A stretch of 64,000 bases of DNA, from NCBI GenBank assembly GCA_028583405.1, contig CM053260.1:15019138-15083137 (forward strand), written 5' to 3'. The notes below the pieces were generated by a model, which worked only from the letters and a program-made list of their open reading frames with translations, did no database searches and was not told the origin of the DNA. Shown here piece after piece: positions 19,331 to 32,875 of the stretch (position 1 is its first letter; each line of letters begins with the position of its first letter). Source of the DNA: Pogonophryne albipinna. Its lineage: Eukaryota; Chordata; Actinopteri; Perciformes; Artedidraconidae. The translations under genes were made by a program, and so were the position numbers.

Positions 19331-22300
19331 AGCAATTTCTTCAGGAATTGCATTCTCTAGTTCTATATACTGTTGACCCCAAGATATGTTGTTATTTTTT
19401 GTTTTTATATTTGCCCTACTTAAAATCGACTAAGAACCCTGAAAGACTAAACTAACATTACATAACATCCCCCCAAAAAATAAAGGAAGTGTCTTGCTGA
19501 TAGTGTGGAGCAAAGTTAAGCAGAACAAATATCCGGTCCACTATTTACTGTGTGCTGAGGACATTTGAAAGGATGTGAAGCTACCACTGCATCCACAGGG
19601 TCTAAAATAGCTTTTCACCATATTGCACACACAGGATAGGAGAGGCACTTCATACATACAAGAACAAAACAGATAAGATGGCCTCAGGCATCGAATTAGG
19701 ACCGAACTAGCCTCCTCTCTTTTCCCCTCGTGTTATTTCCGTGCAGCCGCTCATGGCATAGTAAACCAAATAATCCACTCGTTATCACAAAGCACATCAT
19801 TATACGGTAATAGCCTATCCATGTTGACACCCCATTAGGCATAGGAAATGTGGGTAATGTGCTATACCACCATAGATTATTCTCCATCCCAAGGGACGTA
19901 TGTGAAAGGCAGTGAGAAAATGAGGAAGTGAACTATGCATTTAATGCCATTTTTTTATGAAAGCATGTTGTTAAAGGCATTGTTACCCATGACTTTTAAC
20001 CTTCATTATTCTGATTTGATAAGGGTAGGTGAGTTGTGATATGACAGACAGGACTCTATTAATATAGAAAAAACGTTATCATGTGATTCACCATCTGATG
20101 AGAGAAAAAGGAGAGAAACAAAGTGAAGCTCAGGGAGCTGGGCACAGAAAGATAAAAAAGGAGGAAGGAGTGAATGGGGGGAAGGATATCGAGAGAAACG
20201 AAGACGGGGAGATGCAAAGCAAGAAAGAGAAATGGATTAAGTGGGAAAGGAAACTCTGGAGGAGGAGAAGTTCCTCTAGCTTTGAAGCCGTTCAGGTTTG
20301 CTTCCTCTGACCTGGCAGACAGACATTTCCTCACACTCTAGTTCACTGCACCGAGACTGGAGGCACGTTTGGTCTTCAAATTGCGTAACTGAGGTTAAAC
20401 TGCGTTTTCATGGAGGTCAAAAATATTTCTGAATTCAAATTTGAATCCACTGAAAAAAGTTAAGACGAGAATAAGCTGGTCTGGAATGATTTTTAACTTC
20501 GGCTTGACTTATTTTTGACACACATCCTATCTTTTTGAAGCAGTCAGTTACCAAAATTATCTTTCTCTTGTAATGGGGAATGAGTGATTTCCCCCTGCTC
20601 TATCCCTTCTGCTGGTTAAAAAAAACATAATATCAGAAGTGTTTCACAGTCCCTGAAAATGTTCTTGAAAAGCTCAGCTCTCTACAGTGCAAGTGGTCTT
20701 TAGAGTGTTTTACATATAAATACGTTGATGCATACTTTCTACTGTAGTTGTACTGTATGGATGAGGGTGTTATGGCTGCTGAGCACTACTGTGGGAGGCA
20801 CTCTATCTTCAGGCTATCAATCCCCTCTCTTTCCCTCTCATGCAAACCATTTGCACCATCTTGTCTTCATTTTGTTCAGATAATAGTTGGATTATGCACA
20901 AACACTGGGTGGACAGAAAGCTTCTATCTCCAACTAGTTGGATTATTTTTAGAGTTTCATCCTTCAAAAGACCAGATGAATACCCTTTACATAGGGTTTA
21001 AAATGTGCATGTACTTGAACAGTTCTTTATTTTGCTTGACAAAATAAGTATGTAAGTTAATTTACCAGGAGTGTTGCTAAGCAAATCCAAACATGGTGGT
21101 CACTGAAAGTATTTCCGATCATTGATATATTTGAAATATATATTAAGCAAAGTAAAAAGTACATTTTGTTAGAATTCTTCCCCTCAAATAACGTTAAATC
21201 AGACTTGGATAGTTAACCTTATTCTGAAATTAGAGCGGTTTCTTATCAGATTGATAAATGCTTGAGAGACCTATTCTCCTTGATATAACTTGATTTGATC
21301 CTCCAGTCAGAGAGGGACAGTAAGATGTGAAAAAAAGAAAAAAACAGAGATTAAGAAAACACAGAGATAGAATAAAAGGGAGCAAGAGAGAGTGACTGAA
21401 AGGTAAATAGAGGGGAAGAAAGGGGACAGAAAAACGTGAGAGAAGAATGACAATAAAAGAGAGACTGGTTGTAAAAGTTTGCAGTGCACGCCAGAGGCTA
21501 TCGCAAAAAAATGATATCGATCGATAATAGACCTCATAAATCTTCAGTCTTCAGTTAAGCAGCATTTCGCCAGCTTGAACAATCAATCAAAAGGTGATAC
21601 TATTATCTGATAACAAGTAAACCTGTAATCTTGCTGTCAGGCTCATATGCTTGTGTACATTCCAATGAGTGTGTTCACATCCACCAGTGCTATTAACATA
21701 AATGCATAACAAACCTAAGAAAACAAAACAACAACAATTTTTTTTTTAAAACACAAGAATTGTGTAGAGATGTACATGCTCAATTTAATTTCTAAAACAA
21801 AACAAAAGTCATATTACCATCATGTTTTCAACATTATTTAACGGTTTAAAGTTTGATTGGTTAATAAATTCAGCACTTTTTTTAATGGCACCCAACTGGT
21901 GGATTACCGCCACCTATTGCTTAGTGGTTAGAAAAGGCATTCATTTGTATTCAATTTACTATTTCTCAAGTAAATCAGGAATACTTTCTGTTACATTGAA
22001 ATGGAAATTTTTGTTGGAAAGTTTGACATTATTATTTTTGGTTGACACATGGTTTATCTTGACTTCAGACATAAACTAAAACTAAATAAAAACACCTGAA
22101 CACACACACACACACCATACCACAGCACACACCCACACCTCAAGACAGATGTCACCCCAACAACTTCATTTATTTTCCGCCGCTGGCTTTACATACTGAC
22201 CTTTCTAAGCGGTGGCTGTGGAGTGGTGGAAGAGTGGCAGGAGCAAGGTCCGAAAGGTGCCTGTATGTGTTTCTGGCTGTGTGCTTATGTGTATTTGTGC

Positions 22301-22475
22301 AACACATTCATGGCTGGGTGTTTCTGTGTTTTTTTAGTAATTTGGTTGTCAGTCCTTGTGAGTGTATGGTGTGTCTACGGAGCATTGTGGTGCTTTTAGC
22401 TTTGTGCTCCAGGGTTCTGTATCCGTTCTCCAGAGAATATGAAAGGTGAATGTACAGAGTATTTTATAATGTCCT

Positions 22476-22478
<3 letters not shown>
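19331..22478. other. intergenic, no gene seen
   Basis: Two purine-rich stretches (about 20098-20275 and 21310-21470) generate open frames on the opposite strand with Phe/Leu/Ser-rich, domain-free products. No exon or RNA gene is supported. Confidence 0.5.

Positions 22479-22558
<80 letters not shown>
22479..22558. repeat. (GA)40 microsatellite
   Basis: Eighty bases of uninterrupted GA. A Ser-Leu-type minus-strand frame across it is an artefact. Confidence 0.97.
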
Positions 22559-23229
<671 letters not shown>

Positions 23230-24946
23230 AATTGTGTGCATGTATTGTAATCTTGCTATCTGATACTGTCAATATTTATTGAAAACCCTCTTAAAACCTT
23301 GCTTAAAATTTAGCAAATTAAATTTGAAACATTTTCTATGAACTGCAACTTTAGAAAACAAAGCTAATCGAACAAACACAAGCAACTGAATACAACATCA
23401 TCCCTCTGATAACACATACATCGCATACTGAAACAAACCCCAAATAAGGAAAAGCTGAAAGTCATGATGAACACACCCTGGGTTAAATGCCCTCCAAGGC
23501 GTTCTGGTGTGAAAGGACGTTAAAAATCGAATGTAAAAGCTAGATGTGTCCGATGTTGCCGGAAAGCACCATTAACGCTTGGCGCTAAAGACTTGAAATC
23601 CAATGGACAGTAACAGCTTCTAATGCAAATATCGAACATGAGTGGTGACAGAAAAAAAACTGTAGAACAGTAAAAGCGGCCAGAGGGGAAATCGACATAT
23701 TTATGAACTTAATGATGAATGTTAGGGTTGTAAATACAGTATATATCTACATATCAAATTCCCATTAGTATACAATACAAATCAGCCCAAAAGTAGTTTA
23801 ATCTGCACACTTGAATCTTAACGTTTTTTGGTTTCGTTGTGTTGCTACTTTCTATAGAATATAAAAAATATATATATCAAATATATTGAATCCGATGCCT
23901 TATAAGAACTGAAAGTGCAATAGCTCTTATACAACTACTATTATCTGAACAAATATGTGTACAAAGATGTGTTTACTCGTCTTCCTTCTTCAACTGTTAC
24001 CATTGATCAGGTCTCACTGAAACTCACACACACAGATGCTTTTAAGCAGTGAAAGATGGGATAATGGAGGTGCCACAAGCAAGAGGGTATTGACTTTTTG
24101 GTCATCAATGACATAAAAGGTGTGATGAGTGGAAAGAAGCATAGCAATGTTCAATATTAGGAGGGTGCAAAGAGCCAAGGCAGCCGTGCAATCAGCCCTG
24201 ATTAACTAATCTATACCATGAAATACCTACATCATGCACAGTGATTGTCTAATGTTTGTGACACTGTTTTTACGGAGGTAAAATGTCTCAGCAAAGCTCA
24301 TTTCCACGATATACATTCCATTTTTATTGTTTTAGCCCCCTTAAACATTTTTTGTCAAGCTAAAACATAAATGTATCACATACTTTGCCTACATTTTTCT
24401 TACCAAACAATATAAGAAGAGTCTGGTTGCAGAGCTCGAGGCTTGAGACCACCTCCTCCGTTGGACCCTTTGCAGTCAAAAGCTTTGAGAAGGAAATGAT
24501 GTCTGAAATTGTATACGCTAGAGACGATCATCTGGAAACATTTAGGTTATTTCAGCCATTTATTTATTGTCAATATTTCCTTAGGTGTCAAATAAATTAT
24601 TTAAAGTTCCCCTTAGAAAATAGTTTTTTTTAACAGTGGAAACACTTTTGCTGGTATAATAAAAACCTCCCACTACATTGAGCCTTTACTAAAATGCCAC
24701 AGAGCTGGTGTCCCACCTAACCAGTGACCCATTCAACCAGTCAGCATTACTTGACAGTGAAATTGGAAACGTTGTCATTGGCCAGTGACCTATTAACACC
24801 AAATGTGTGCATGAGTGTGAACGTGGGTAGATGGCGGTGGTAGGGGCTGATATATGAATCTGAGCTGGTGGGTATGCATGTGCAGATTGGTGAGTATGAA
24901 TATGTGTTGCGTGTTGCTGTGTACTTTGAATGGAATGGAATATGCA
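23230..24946. other. intergenic, no gene seen
   Basis: No supportable exon, RNA gene or transposon end was recognised in 1.7 kb. Confidence 0.5.
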
Positions 24947-24950
24947 TGTG

Positions 24951-25043
<93 letters not shown>

Positions 25044-25067
25044 GTGCGTGCGTGCGTGCGTGCGTGA
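24947..25067. repeat. (TG)n-(TGCG)n compound microsatellite
   Basis: TG repeats pass into alternating TGCG units over the last ~30 bases. This is alternating purine-pyrimidine sequence of Z-DNA-forming type. Confidence 0.95.
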
Positions 25068-26541
25068 CTTCCAAATGACACCTGCACTGCAGAAGAAGAG
25101 TTTTCAAGGTCAGGGTTAAATCAACAGAAATTACACAGCTGCCAAAACCTATTACTGCAGAACCGTGCAACACAGGGCCTCCCCAATGGGCATGGACCAC
25201 TCATTGAGTGTACTAAGCAAACACACATGCATCTGTGCACATTAACACACTGTAATTTGTTTGTGTGTGTGCATGTAAGTGTGTATAATCACCCTGCAAT
25301 ACAAAAACAAATCATAACTGCAACACACAGGTAGGTCACACATGTGCCATGCCTGTGCTCATCATTTGTAATATATTTTCTTCATGACACACATTATTTA
25401 TTGTTTATACATTTTCTTTTTAACCCAGTCAGATTTGAATGACATTTTCTCTTCACTTGTCTGCCTGATTCAAACAGAAGCATAAAATAGAAATACATGA
25501 TACTCAATTACCTATGGTACTAAAGACAAAACAAGACTAATGTGACTGTGTGTTAATGAACAATGAAAGCTGTCAGAAAAATATATATTAAGGTTAGTAG
25601 ATTTCAACCAGGCATGAAAAACACATAGCTTTTTCTAAAAGATGCTCAGATCCCCAGTCACGCTTCCTCTGACCCACCTCAATTCTCTCCCTCCTACATT
25701 CACACAGAGTGAAGATTGACCTTTCACAGCAGTCTCTCAGCCATTTCACAGTTATTAATCTATGCTAGCTGCACACAAGTAGAAAATCAAGTCCTTGCTT
25801 TTCTAACAGTAATTCGCATCAACTATGAAATTGTGAGGACGCTGACAAAGCAGCTAACACCTTGGTGAATAGATAAGGATAATGAAAACATGAGGTACCC
25901 GAGGCTTGCACAATAATTGGTCTTGCAGAACTGTATACTGATAGATGAGAAAGAGATAAGGCTTTAATGGTTCAAAACTAAAAATCGTATCCCTTTCAAC
26001 GCTTATAGGGATTTCTTTTTCATAGCTATGTTCCACTCAAGGTACCTAATAATCAAATATGAAAACATTCATAATTCTGTAAAAGGAAAACATAGAAATA
26101 AAAAAAAGCAGTTAAACAATGACTTAAATAACTAATAATTGACATGTATGTGTATATCAAAGAACATTCATTTTAAAAATGACAATAAACATGGTGCACA
26201 TTTGGTACATGAGCACCAAAGCTCAAGGCTTGAATTTAAGGAAGGAAACAAAATCACAAAATGAGGTAAAGCAAAAACACTCTCTGAACCGCTCTATTGG
26301 TTAGTTAATAATCACTTCCTGTTTTCATTACAGATGCTGGTAATGATGATGATAGATGGTGGTAACGCTGAGTTTTTCAGGCTACACTTCATTTGCTGCC
26401 CACTGAAGAGGAGAGGGAGGGCAATGGAGGAAAGAAAGATGCCTGAAGTGTCCCCAGGCGTCTTCTCTATTGACCCATGAACTGAGAACTCAAAGAAGGT
26501 GCCGAGTCGGGTCCCATTTGACTTCCTTAGCCCTGCAACAG
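25068..26541. other. intergenic, no gene seen
   Basis: No supportable gene. A 248-codon minus-strand frame at 26312-27058 runs through the CT repeat and the antisense of the L2 LINE and is rejected. Confidence 0.5.

Positions 26542-26629
<88 letters not shown>
26542..26629. repeat. (CT)n microsatellite
   Basis: About 88 bases of CT repeat with two single-base interruptions. It abuts the 5' edge of the recognisable L2 sequence. Confidence 0.95.
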
Positions 26630-26631
<2 letters not shown>

Positions 26632-26639
26632 ACATACAC

Positions 26640-28590
26640 ACATCATTATAGGGAGAAAATCGGTTGCTCAAGCCTAGTGATCCCTCATCAACCACTCCTA
26701 CAACTGATGACTGCAACCGCTTTATGGATGTTTTGAAAACAAAAATGTAAAACATCAGGCTTAACATCGCCAAAGCCTCCTCAAACCAACCTGTCTCTCC
26801 ACAACATCCTGTACTTGCTCCATCAAATGCACCAACCCTGAACTGCTTAACGGAGGTCACGCAAGCTGAGCTTTCAAAAATCATCTCAGTTATGACCTCA
26901 TCTAGCTGCGCCCTTGATCCTATCCCCACCTCCCTCCTGAAAACCTGCTCCCCATCCATTATTCCAACTGCCACCATCATAATTAACAAATCCTTGTTGA
27001 GTAGTGAGGTCCCCCCTCCCTCAAGCTGGCAGCCATCAGACCTGTCCTGAAGAAGCACAATCTGGATCCTGAGGTACTCACAAACTACCGCCCCATCTCA
27101 AACCTGCCTTTTCTAGCAAAAGTTCTAGAAAAAGTTGTTGCCCTTCAGCTTCATGAACATCTCCATACTCATGAGCTCTATGAAACCTTCCAGTCTGGTT
27201 TCAGACCAGCTCACAGCACTGAAACAACTCTGGTCAGGGTTCTAAATGACCTACTGATGGCGGCTGACTCTGGTTCCCCAAGCCTACTCATCTTGCCGTT
27301 GACCATCGCATCATGTGTCGGCGACTCCAGGAGGTGGGAATCGCTGGCAAGGCTCTGGACTTTTTCCACTCGTACCTCACAGGAAGACAGGAATATGTCC
27401 GTCTTGGAAAAAGCACCTCCGACATACACTGTGTCACCTCTGGTGTTCCCCAAGGGTCAGTCCTTGGGCCACTGCTCTTTTTAATTTACATGTTGCCCCT
27501 GGGACAAATACTGAGGAGCCATAACATCAGCTTCCACACATATGCTGATGACACACAGATTTATTTCCAAACTGCCCCGAATAAACATCTGGCACTTTCA
27601 AATGTATCAAGATGCCTGGAACACATACACCACTGGATGAGCAACAACTCCCTCCAACTGAATAGCAGCAAATCAGAGGCCATTCTGATTGGAACACCAC
27701 ATCAAACACAAACAACTGATATCCCTCATATCAGCATAAATGGCCACGCCATTCCCCTCTCCCCACTTGTAACGAGCCTTGGTGTGAAACTGGACTCATC
27801 CCTTTCATTCCAAGCACACATAAAGACGGTCTGCCAAGCCTCATACTACCACCTGAGAAACATCTCCAAAATGCGACACTCCCTCACCAAACCGGATGCA
27901 GAAAAACTGGTCCATGCCTTCATCACCTCCCGCATTGACTACTGCAATTCTCTGCTTGCAGGCATTCCAGCAAAAACCACTCAGAGACTACAATATGTAC
28001 AAAACTGTGCCCCCCGATGCTCACAAAAACACGCAAATCAGAGCACATCACCCCTGTCCTTCACTCACTCCACTGGCTCCCTGTAACACACCGGATTAAC
28101 TACAAAGTCCTCATAATGGTCTTCAACGCCATCAACCACACTGGCCCCACCTACCTACAGGAACTGCTAACCAGAAAACATTCCCATACCTCACGCACAC
28201 TCAGGTCAGACAGCTCCAATCTCCTGGCTGTTCCGTGGACAAAACTGGTCAGCATGGGAAACCGTGCTTTCTCCTCCCTGGGTCCACGTCTGTGGAATCA
28301 GCTTCCAGAGAACATACGGACCTCGGCATCACTCTCAGTTTTTAGGAAATGCCTCAAGACCCACCTGTTCCACACCACATTTTACTGACTGTCCTTTACT
28401 TTATTTATTTATTTATTTTTAAACCTTTTATGCTCTTAACCTTTTATTTTTATTTTGTATATTGCCATATTTTATCCAATATGCTCCTTTAGATATCTTT
28501 TTACATATTTGTCCTTATAGCTTTGTGAAGCACCTTGAGATGATGTTTGTCTTTAAAGTGTGCTATATAAATCAAATGTATTATTATTAT
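26640..28590 (+). pseudogene. L2-type LINE, 5'-truncated and disabled
   Basis: Reverse-transcriptase homology runs from about 26670. It includes [52 protein letters not shown] and the catalytic FHTYADD box near 27530-27550. The C-terminal part continues in another frame from 28017 (HSLHWLPVTHRINYKVL through LWNQLPENIRT) and stops at 28386. The 3' end has the L2 pattern: AGCACCTTGAGATGATGTTT, then TATATAAATC and a TTATTATTAT tail. It is dead: there is an early stop near 26743, a frameshift around 28010, and a deletion at about 27290. That deletion joins SLLIL directly to VDHRI, removing the motif A box with its catalytic Asp. Confidence 0.88.
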
Positions 28591-31500
28591 AAAATGTTGA
28601 TGTGTAGGTCAGGGTTCATCATGCAGTGTAGCTTTTTATTGACTTTGAATAATGTCAGTACAAATTAATGAATTTAGAAGACAGAAAGGGCTAATTATCT
28701 GAATTCATACAGGTTATCATGCATGAGTTTTGTTCAATGGTTACACAGTCTGCATGTGCAGTTAATTTTGCAGACATTTTGTCATAAAGCAAGGAATCTC
28801 TGTCTGTCATTTCTTTTGGAAAAATGTATTTCTTTTTATGTGGCCAATAAAGCATTGTGTGTCTACACTGGACAAGAAGGACAGACTTCTTTTTATTGGA
28901 TTTTTGTGATTCCCTTTAAAAATATGAATATTTTCATTAACATTTTGCTTTTTTTAATGAAAAGTCTCAATTATTTTTCATAGCTTCATTATTTTGTGAC
29001 CCAGTGACATCAAATAAATGCAACATTGTGATACTACACTGGACAAGTAGGACTCACACATGTTTACATGATAACATAGCTTATTTATTGAGTTTAAATG
29101 TCTCATTTCCTTTCAATATAGCTTCCTTGTCATGTGAACCATTGATTTCAAACCAAGTGTACTCATACACAGATTATGTCTTACTAGCCTACTACATATT
29201 TACATTTTTTGAAAAATAGGACCATGTAATCTCATATGTTGTTTCGAGCTGTCTCTAGCTAGTTCATGTAAAGCAAAATGAAGATGTTTCCTGACCTCCG
29301 TATTTCCTGTCCAGCCTCACTGTTCTCTTTCACCAGCTATAGAAACCATTTGCTCTGTGTTGCCTCCTTTCATTACACACCAGATTACTCTCACTCATGC
29401 CCCTTCCCTATCCATTTTCTTTTCCCCATCCTTTTCTTTCCTTTCGTTTTTGTTCAACCTTATATTCCCCACTATTCATCATTCACTTCTCTATATCTCT
29501 TTATCTTTTTGACAAGGTTGTGTACCTGTGAAATTCTAGGAGGTCATGATAAACATGATTCAAGCTCTCAATAAAGGAGTTGCATGCACACAATGCCTCA
29601 TGTCAAGAAATGCATGTGAAAAGACATGCCAACAATGACATTGAGCTCTGTGTATTTCATTTCCTCCTGAGGGGGGAGTAAGCTGTCTGTATCAAGCGTG
29701 CATGAATGATGACATTTACCTGATATTACATGACGCCATGGCAGGCACTGTAAACATGCAAACCATTAATTTAGCGATAATGACACAGAGATACACACAT
29801 TAGGCACACACACACACAAACCTATGCAGCCACAATGCAGAGGCAGTAGCACACACAGCTGCACAAGAGATGCACTTTTCCTTTCCACCTGATGTTAAAG
29901 CTTGTTCCGTCATGGTAGTTTTGAATTTGCTGCCCCCTGCTGAAATTAAAAGAATAACTCCAGCCTCATGTCACACCAGCAGGGGATCAAAAGGGAAGAA
30001 AACCTGTTTATATTTAGCGTGGAAGTAGACTTTTTAAAGCACAGAACCATAACACGACTTCTGGCTGATATTAGGCTCCGAGCCAACGTTTAGTAAAAGT
30101 CCTATGCAGTGTATTTGATTTTGTACCTACTCCTACTTTATAGTGCTCAAGGTTAGTCTTAATCACATTGAGGTACTGTTTTTGATTGAGCTTTTACACA
30201 AAGAGATGGCTCACAATAGTGTTGTAGTGGTCTCATTCATTCATTGACCCCTTATTAGAATTTGCCTCTGTATTAGCACGCCTTGAACTATTTCATCACA
30301 GTTACCTTTTGGATGGGATATTGCAAAGGCGATATAGACAGTTGATATCATTTAAAATGTCTTCCTCATGTTATATAATATATTGTCACAACAGTGTATG
30401 CACAAGATAATGCAGACTTACAAAGACAAACTGTATAAATATGACTGACAATTCCTGAGTGGTTATTTTTTCTTTTAAAATAAACACCCATTCGAACAGT
30501 GGCCGTAAGAAATCTACTCAAAATAAATGAACAGATAACAGGGTATGGCGTAGTACTAACTGTGTCATATATATTTTCACATGTATTGTCCTTTCTCGTA
30601 TCCTATCTAAAGATCAGCAAATAAATCTAGGTTGCTTTAATCTTTAGGCAAGCCTGACTTTATGCCATGGTGTGTTGTGTTTCTATCTTGGCTTTGTCCT
30701 GAAGCACTGCCCCAGAACTCTGAGTGTGAGTCAACGAATCTGCTCATAATCGCAGAGAAGAAGGCTGCTTCCCTCGTTTCTCTCTTATTGACTGCTCTTT
30801 TAGCTACTGTCTCATATTTCCTCATCTGTCTTATGGCATCTGCATCAGTCTATCCCTCCATCGCTTCTGTAAATGTCTGTCAATGTGAGTCTTCTTTGTC
30901 TGTACAGTGTGTACCTTATACAGTAAGTGTTACTGTTTTCGACACCATGGCATGTTTAGTTTGCTCGTCTCACATCCTGAGTGCCTCCCTGATATCTATC
31001 TTGCTCTGTCTTGATTCCTTTCCTTTTGTCATTGGTTGAATTGCTTTGGTCTCTACTGTTTTTGTATTTTGTGTTTATAGATATAGGCATTTGTGTGCTA
31101 CAGAATGTGCTTGTTGTTTGTTTATCGTCATTGAGGGAAAAAATGTATTTGTAAAAATATGGGAGGACTCTGATTAAGTCCTTGAGGCATCCTTCCTCTC
31201 CTGCACTGTAATAACAGTTGTTTCCCCCCCTTTGTATTCATTTTTTATTTTATCTTCATAATTGTGGAGACAAACTAAAAGCCTCACATGACCATACCCT
31301 CCAAATGAAGACGAATGTTGCTCTATCTACAGTATGTTTGCTGTTTGTGTTGGTAGCCTTTACTGTAAACACATTATCCACAACTTTAAAAGCTAAAACC
31401 ATTGATTTACTGTATGCCATTTAACATAAAAGTAAATGGAGTCCATAATGTGCTTATCTTTCTGCCGTACTGCTGTACTGGTTTATCTGTAGCTTTCAAA

Positions 31501-32435
31501 AATGTCCATTTAACATTGACTATGGATCCGTCACCTGCCTTATTTCCTAACAATCAGATAAAGTGGAATCAAACAACCCTGCCTGTAGGGAAATTGTATT
31601 CATAATGTATACAGCCTGTCAGCCAACAGCACTGTTTAAGATAAAGGTTTCCGATAAAAAGCTTATCTCCAAAAGAAAAAAGGGGGAAATGCAAAAATAC
31701 ATTTTACAGCATTTGAGAAATACCAGTTTTCCCCGCTTTCAACCATTTAACCTCCACATTACTCTTTGAATGGATTTTGCTTGGAGAAGAGTCCAGAAAC
31801 TTTTGTCAGCTCAGAAAGAGTTCTCAGAAGTTTTTCGTACAGCGCAGAAGTGACACAATGACCATAATCTACCGGATCAAATCCAAAAGTCACCTCCAAG
31901 TCAACTAAAGTAAAGCTTATTTCTGAAGTGTGACAGTTGGATACATGCACAAGACTGCACACAGACACACACACATAAATACAAAGCATGCTCAACACAC
32001 ACACTGAAACTCACCCAGAGGCCTACAAACACTAAGGGACCCTCAAAGACATCCAAAAGGATAGAACAAGAAGTTTCCTTATTTGTTTTTATTTGATTAT
32101 AGATATGGTATGCCTTATACTCCTGTAGGCTGTAGTTCAAACAGTAATCCTGATAGAGGACAAACATAGTGGTGACAATAGAGATGCTGAAATACAGGAG
32201 TAAGAAAGAAAGAGAAAGGAGGGTAAGACATGTAACAAGGGTACCTAGAAATCTGAGAAACCAGAATCCATATGGATCATTTTTAAGGAAGCAGACATAT
32301 TCCTAACTAAACATTCTCACCACATCTGTGCGTTTTGGACCACTCTTTACACAACATTAACAGTGGCTATGGTTTTATTTACATTTCCCTGTTAAACAAT
32401 GACAGTGTGACACTGTGACAGTGAGCCAGTGAGCC
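28591..32435. other. intergenic, no gene seen
   Basis: About 3.8 kb without a credible exon. The phrase ACACTGGACAAG followed by AGGAC occurs twice (28865 and 29036), a short local duplication. Hydrophobic open frames (for example 30662-31039) have no flanking splice logic or known domain. Confidence 0.5.
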
Positions 32436-32870
32436 TGTCACAATCTTAGTTTTATGTCACGGTTTTAGTTTGGTCTGTCTTGTCATGGTTTTATTTTGCA
32501 ATTCTGTTCTCCCTGTGTCTTGTCTTCCTTCCTGTCGTTAGTTTCCCTGGTGTGTCTGATTGTGTTCACCTGTTGCCCTTGTGTTTCTCCTTCCCTGCCC
32601 GGCTGTTTCTCGTCTCGTGATTTGATTACCCCTCCCTGTATTTAGTCTTGTCTCTTCCGGTGTTCAGTGTTGGTTCATTGTTTGTCTTTCATGGCTCCCT
32701 TCATGTTGGTCACCGTCACCTTTTGTTTGGATGCTACCTCGTGCTACAGTACCTGTTCATGGATTCATGTTTTTTCAGCTTTTGTAAATAAAGCTCGCCT
32801 TTTGTTTCATTTTGAAACCCGCTTCCCTCCTCAATCTGCATTTGGGTCCTATTTTCCCCCAACCTTGACA
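32436..32870. mobile_element. solo LTR of an LTR retrotransposon
   Basis: A 435-bp block begins TGTCAC, ends CCTTGACA and is flanked by the exact 5-bp duplication GAGCC (32431-32435 and 32871-32875). Near its 3' part is GTAAATAAAGC, a polyadenylation signal for plus-strand transcription. The pyrimidine-rich TGTCTTGTC-type body and the TTTGGGTCC word near the end are familiar from fish LTRs. No coding interior remains. Confidence 0.8.
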
Positions 32871-32875
32871 GAGCC

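Noticed and set aside
26312..27058. 248-codon minus-strand open frame
   Set aside because: It runs through the CT repeat (giving Arg-Glu alternation) and antisense to the L2 LINE; there is no domain or splice context.
30662..31039. 125-codon frame with membrane-like composition
   Set aside because: No known domain, no splice sites, and low-complexity Ser/Leu/Val composition typical of random AT-rich frames.
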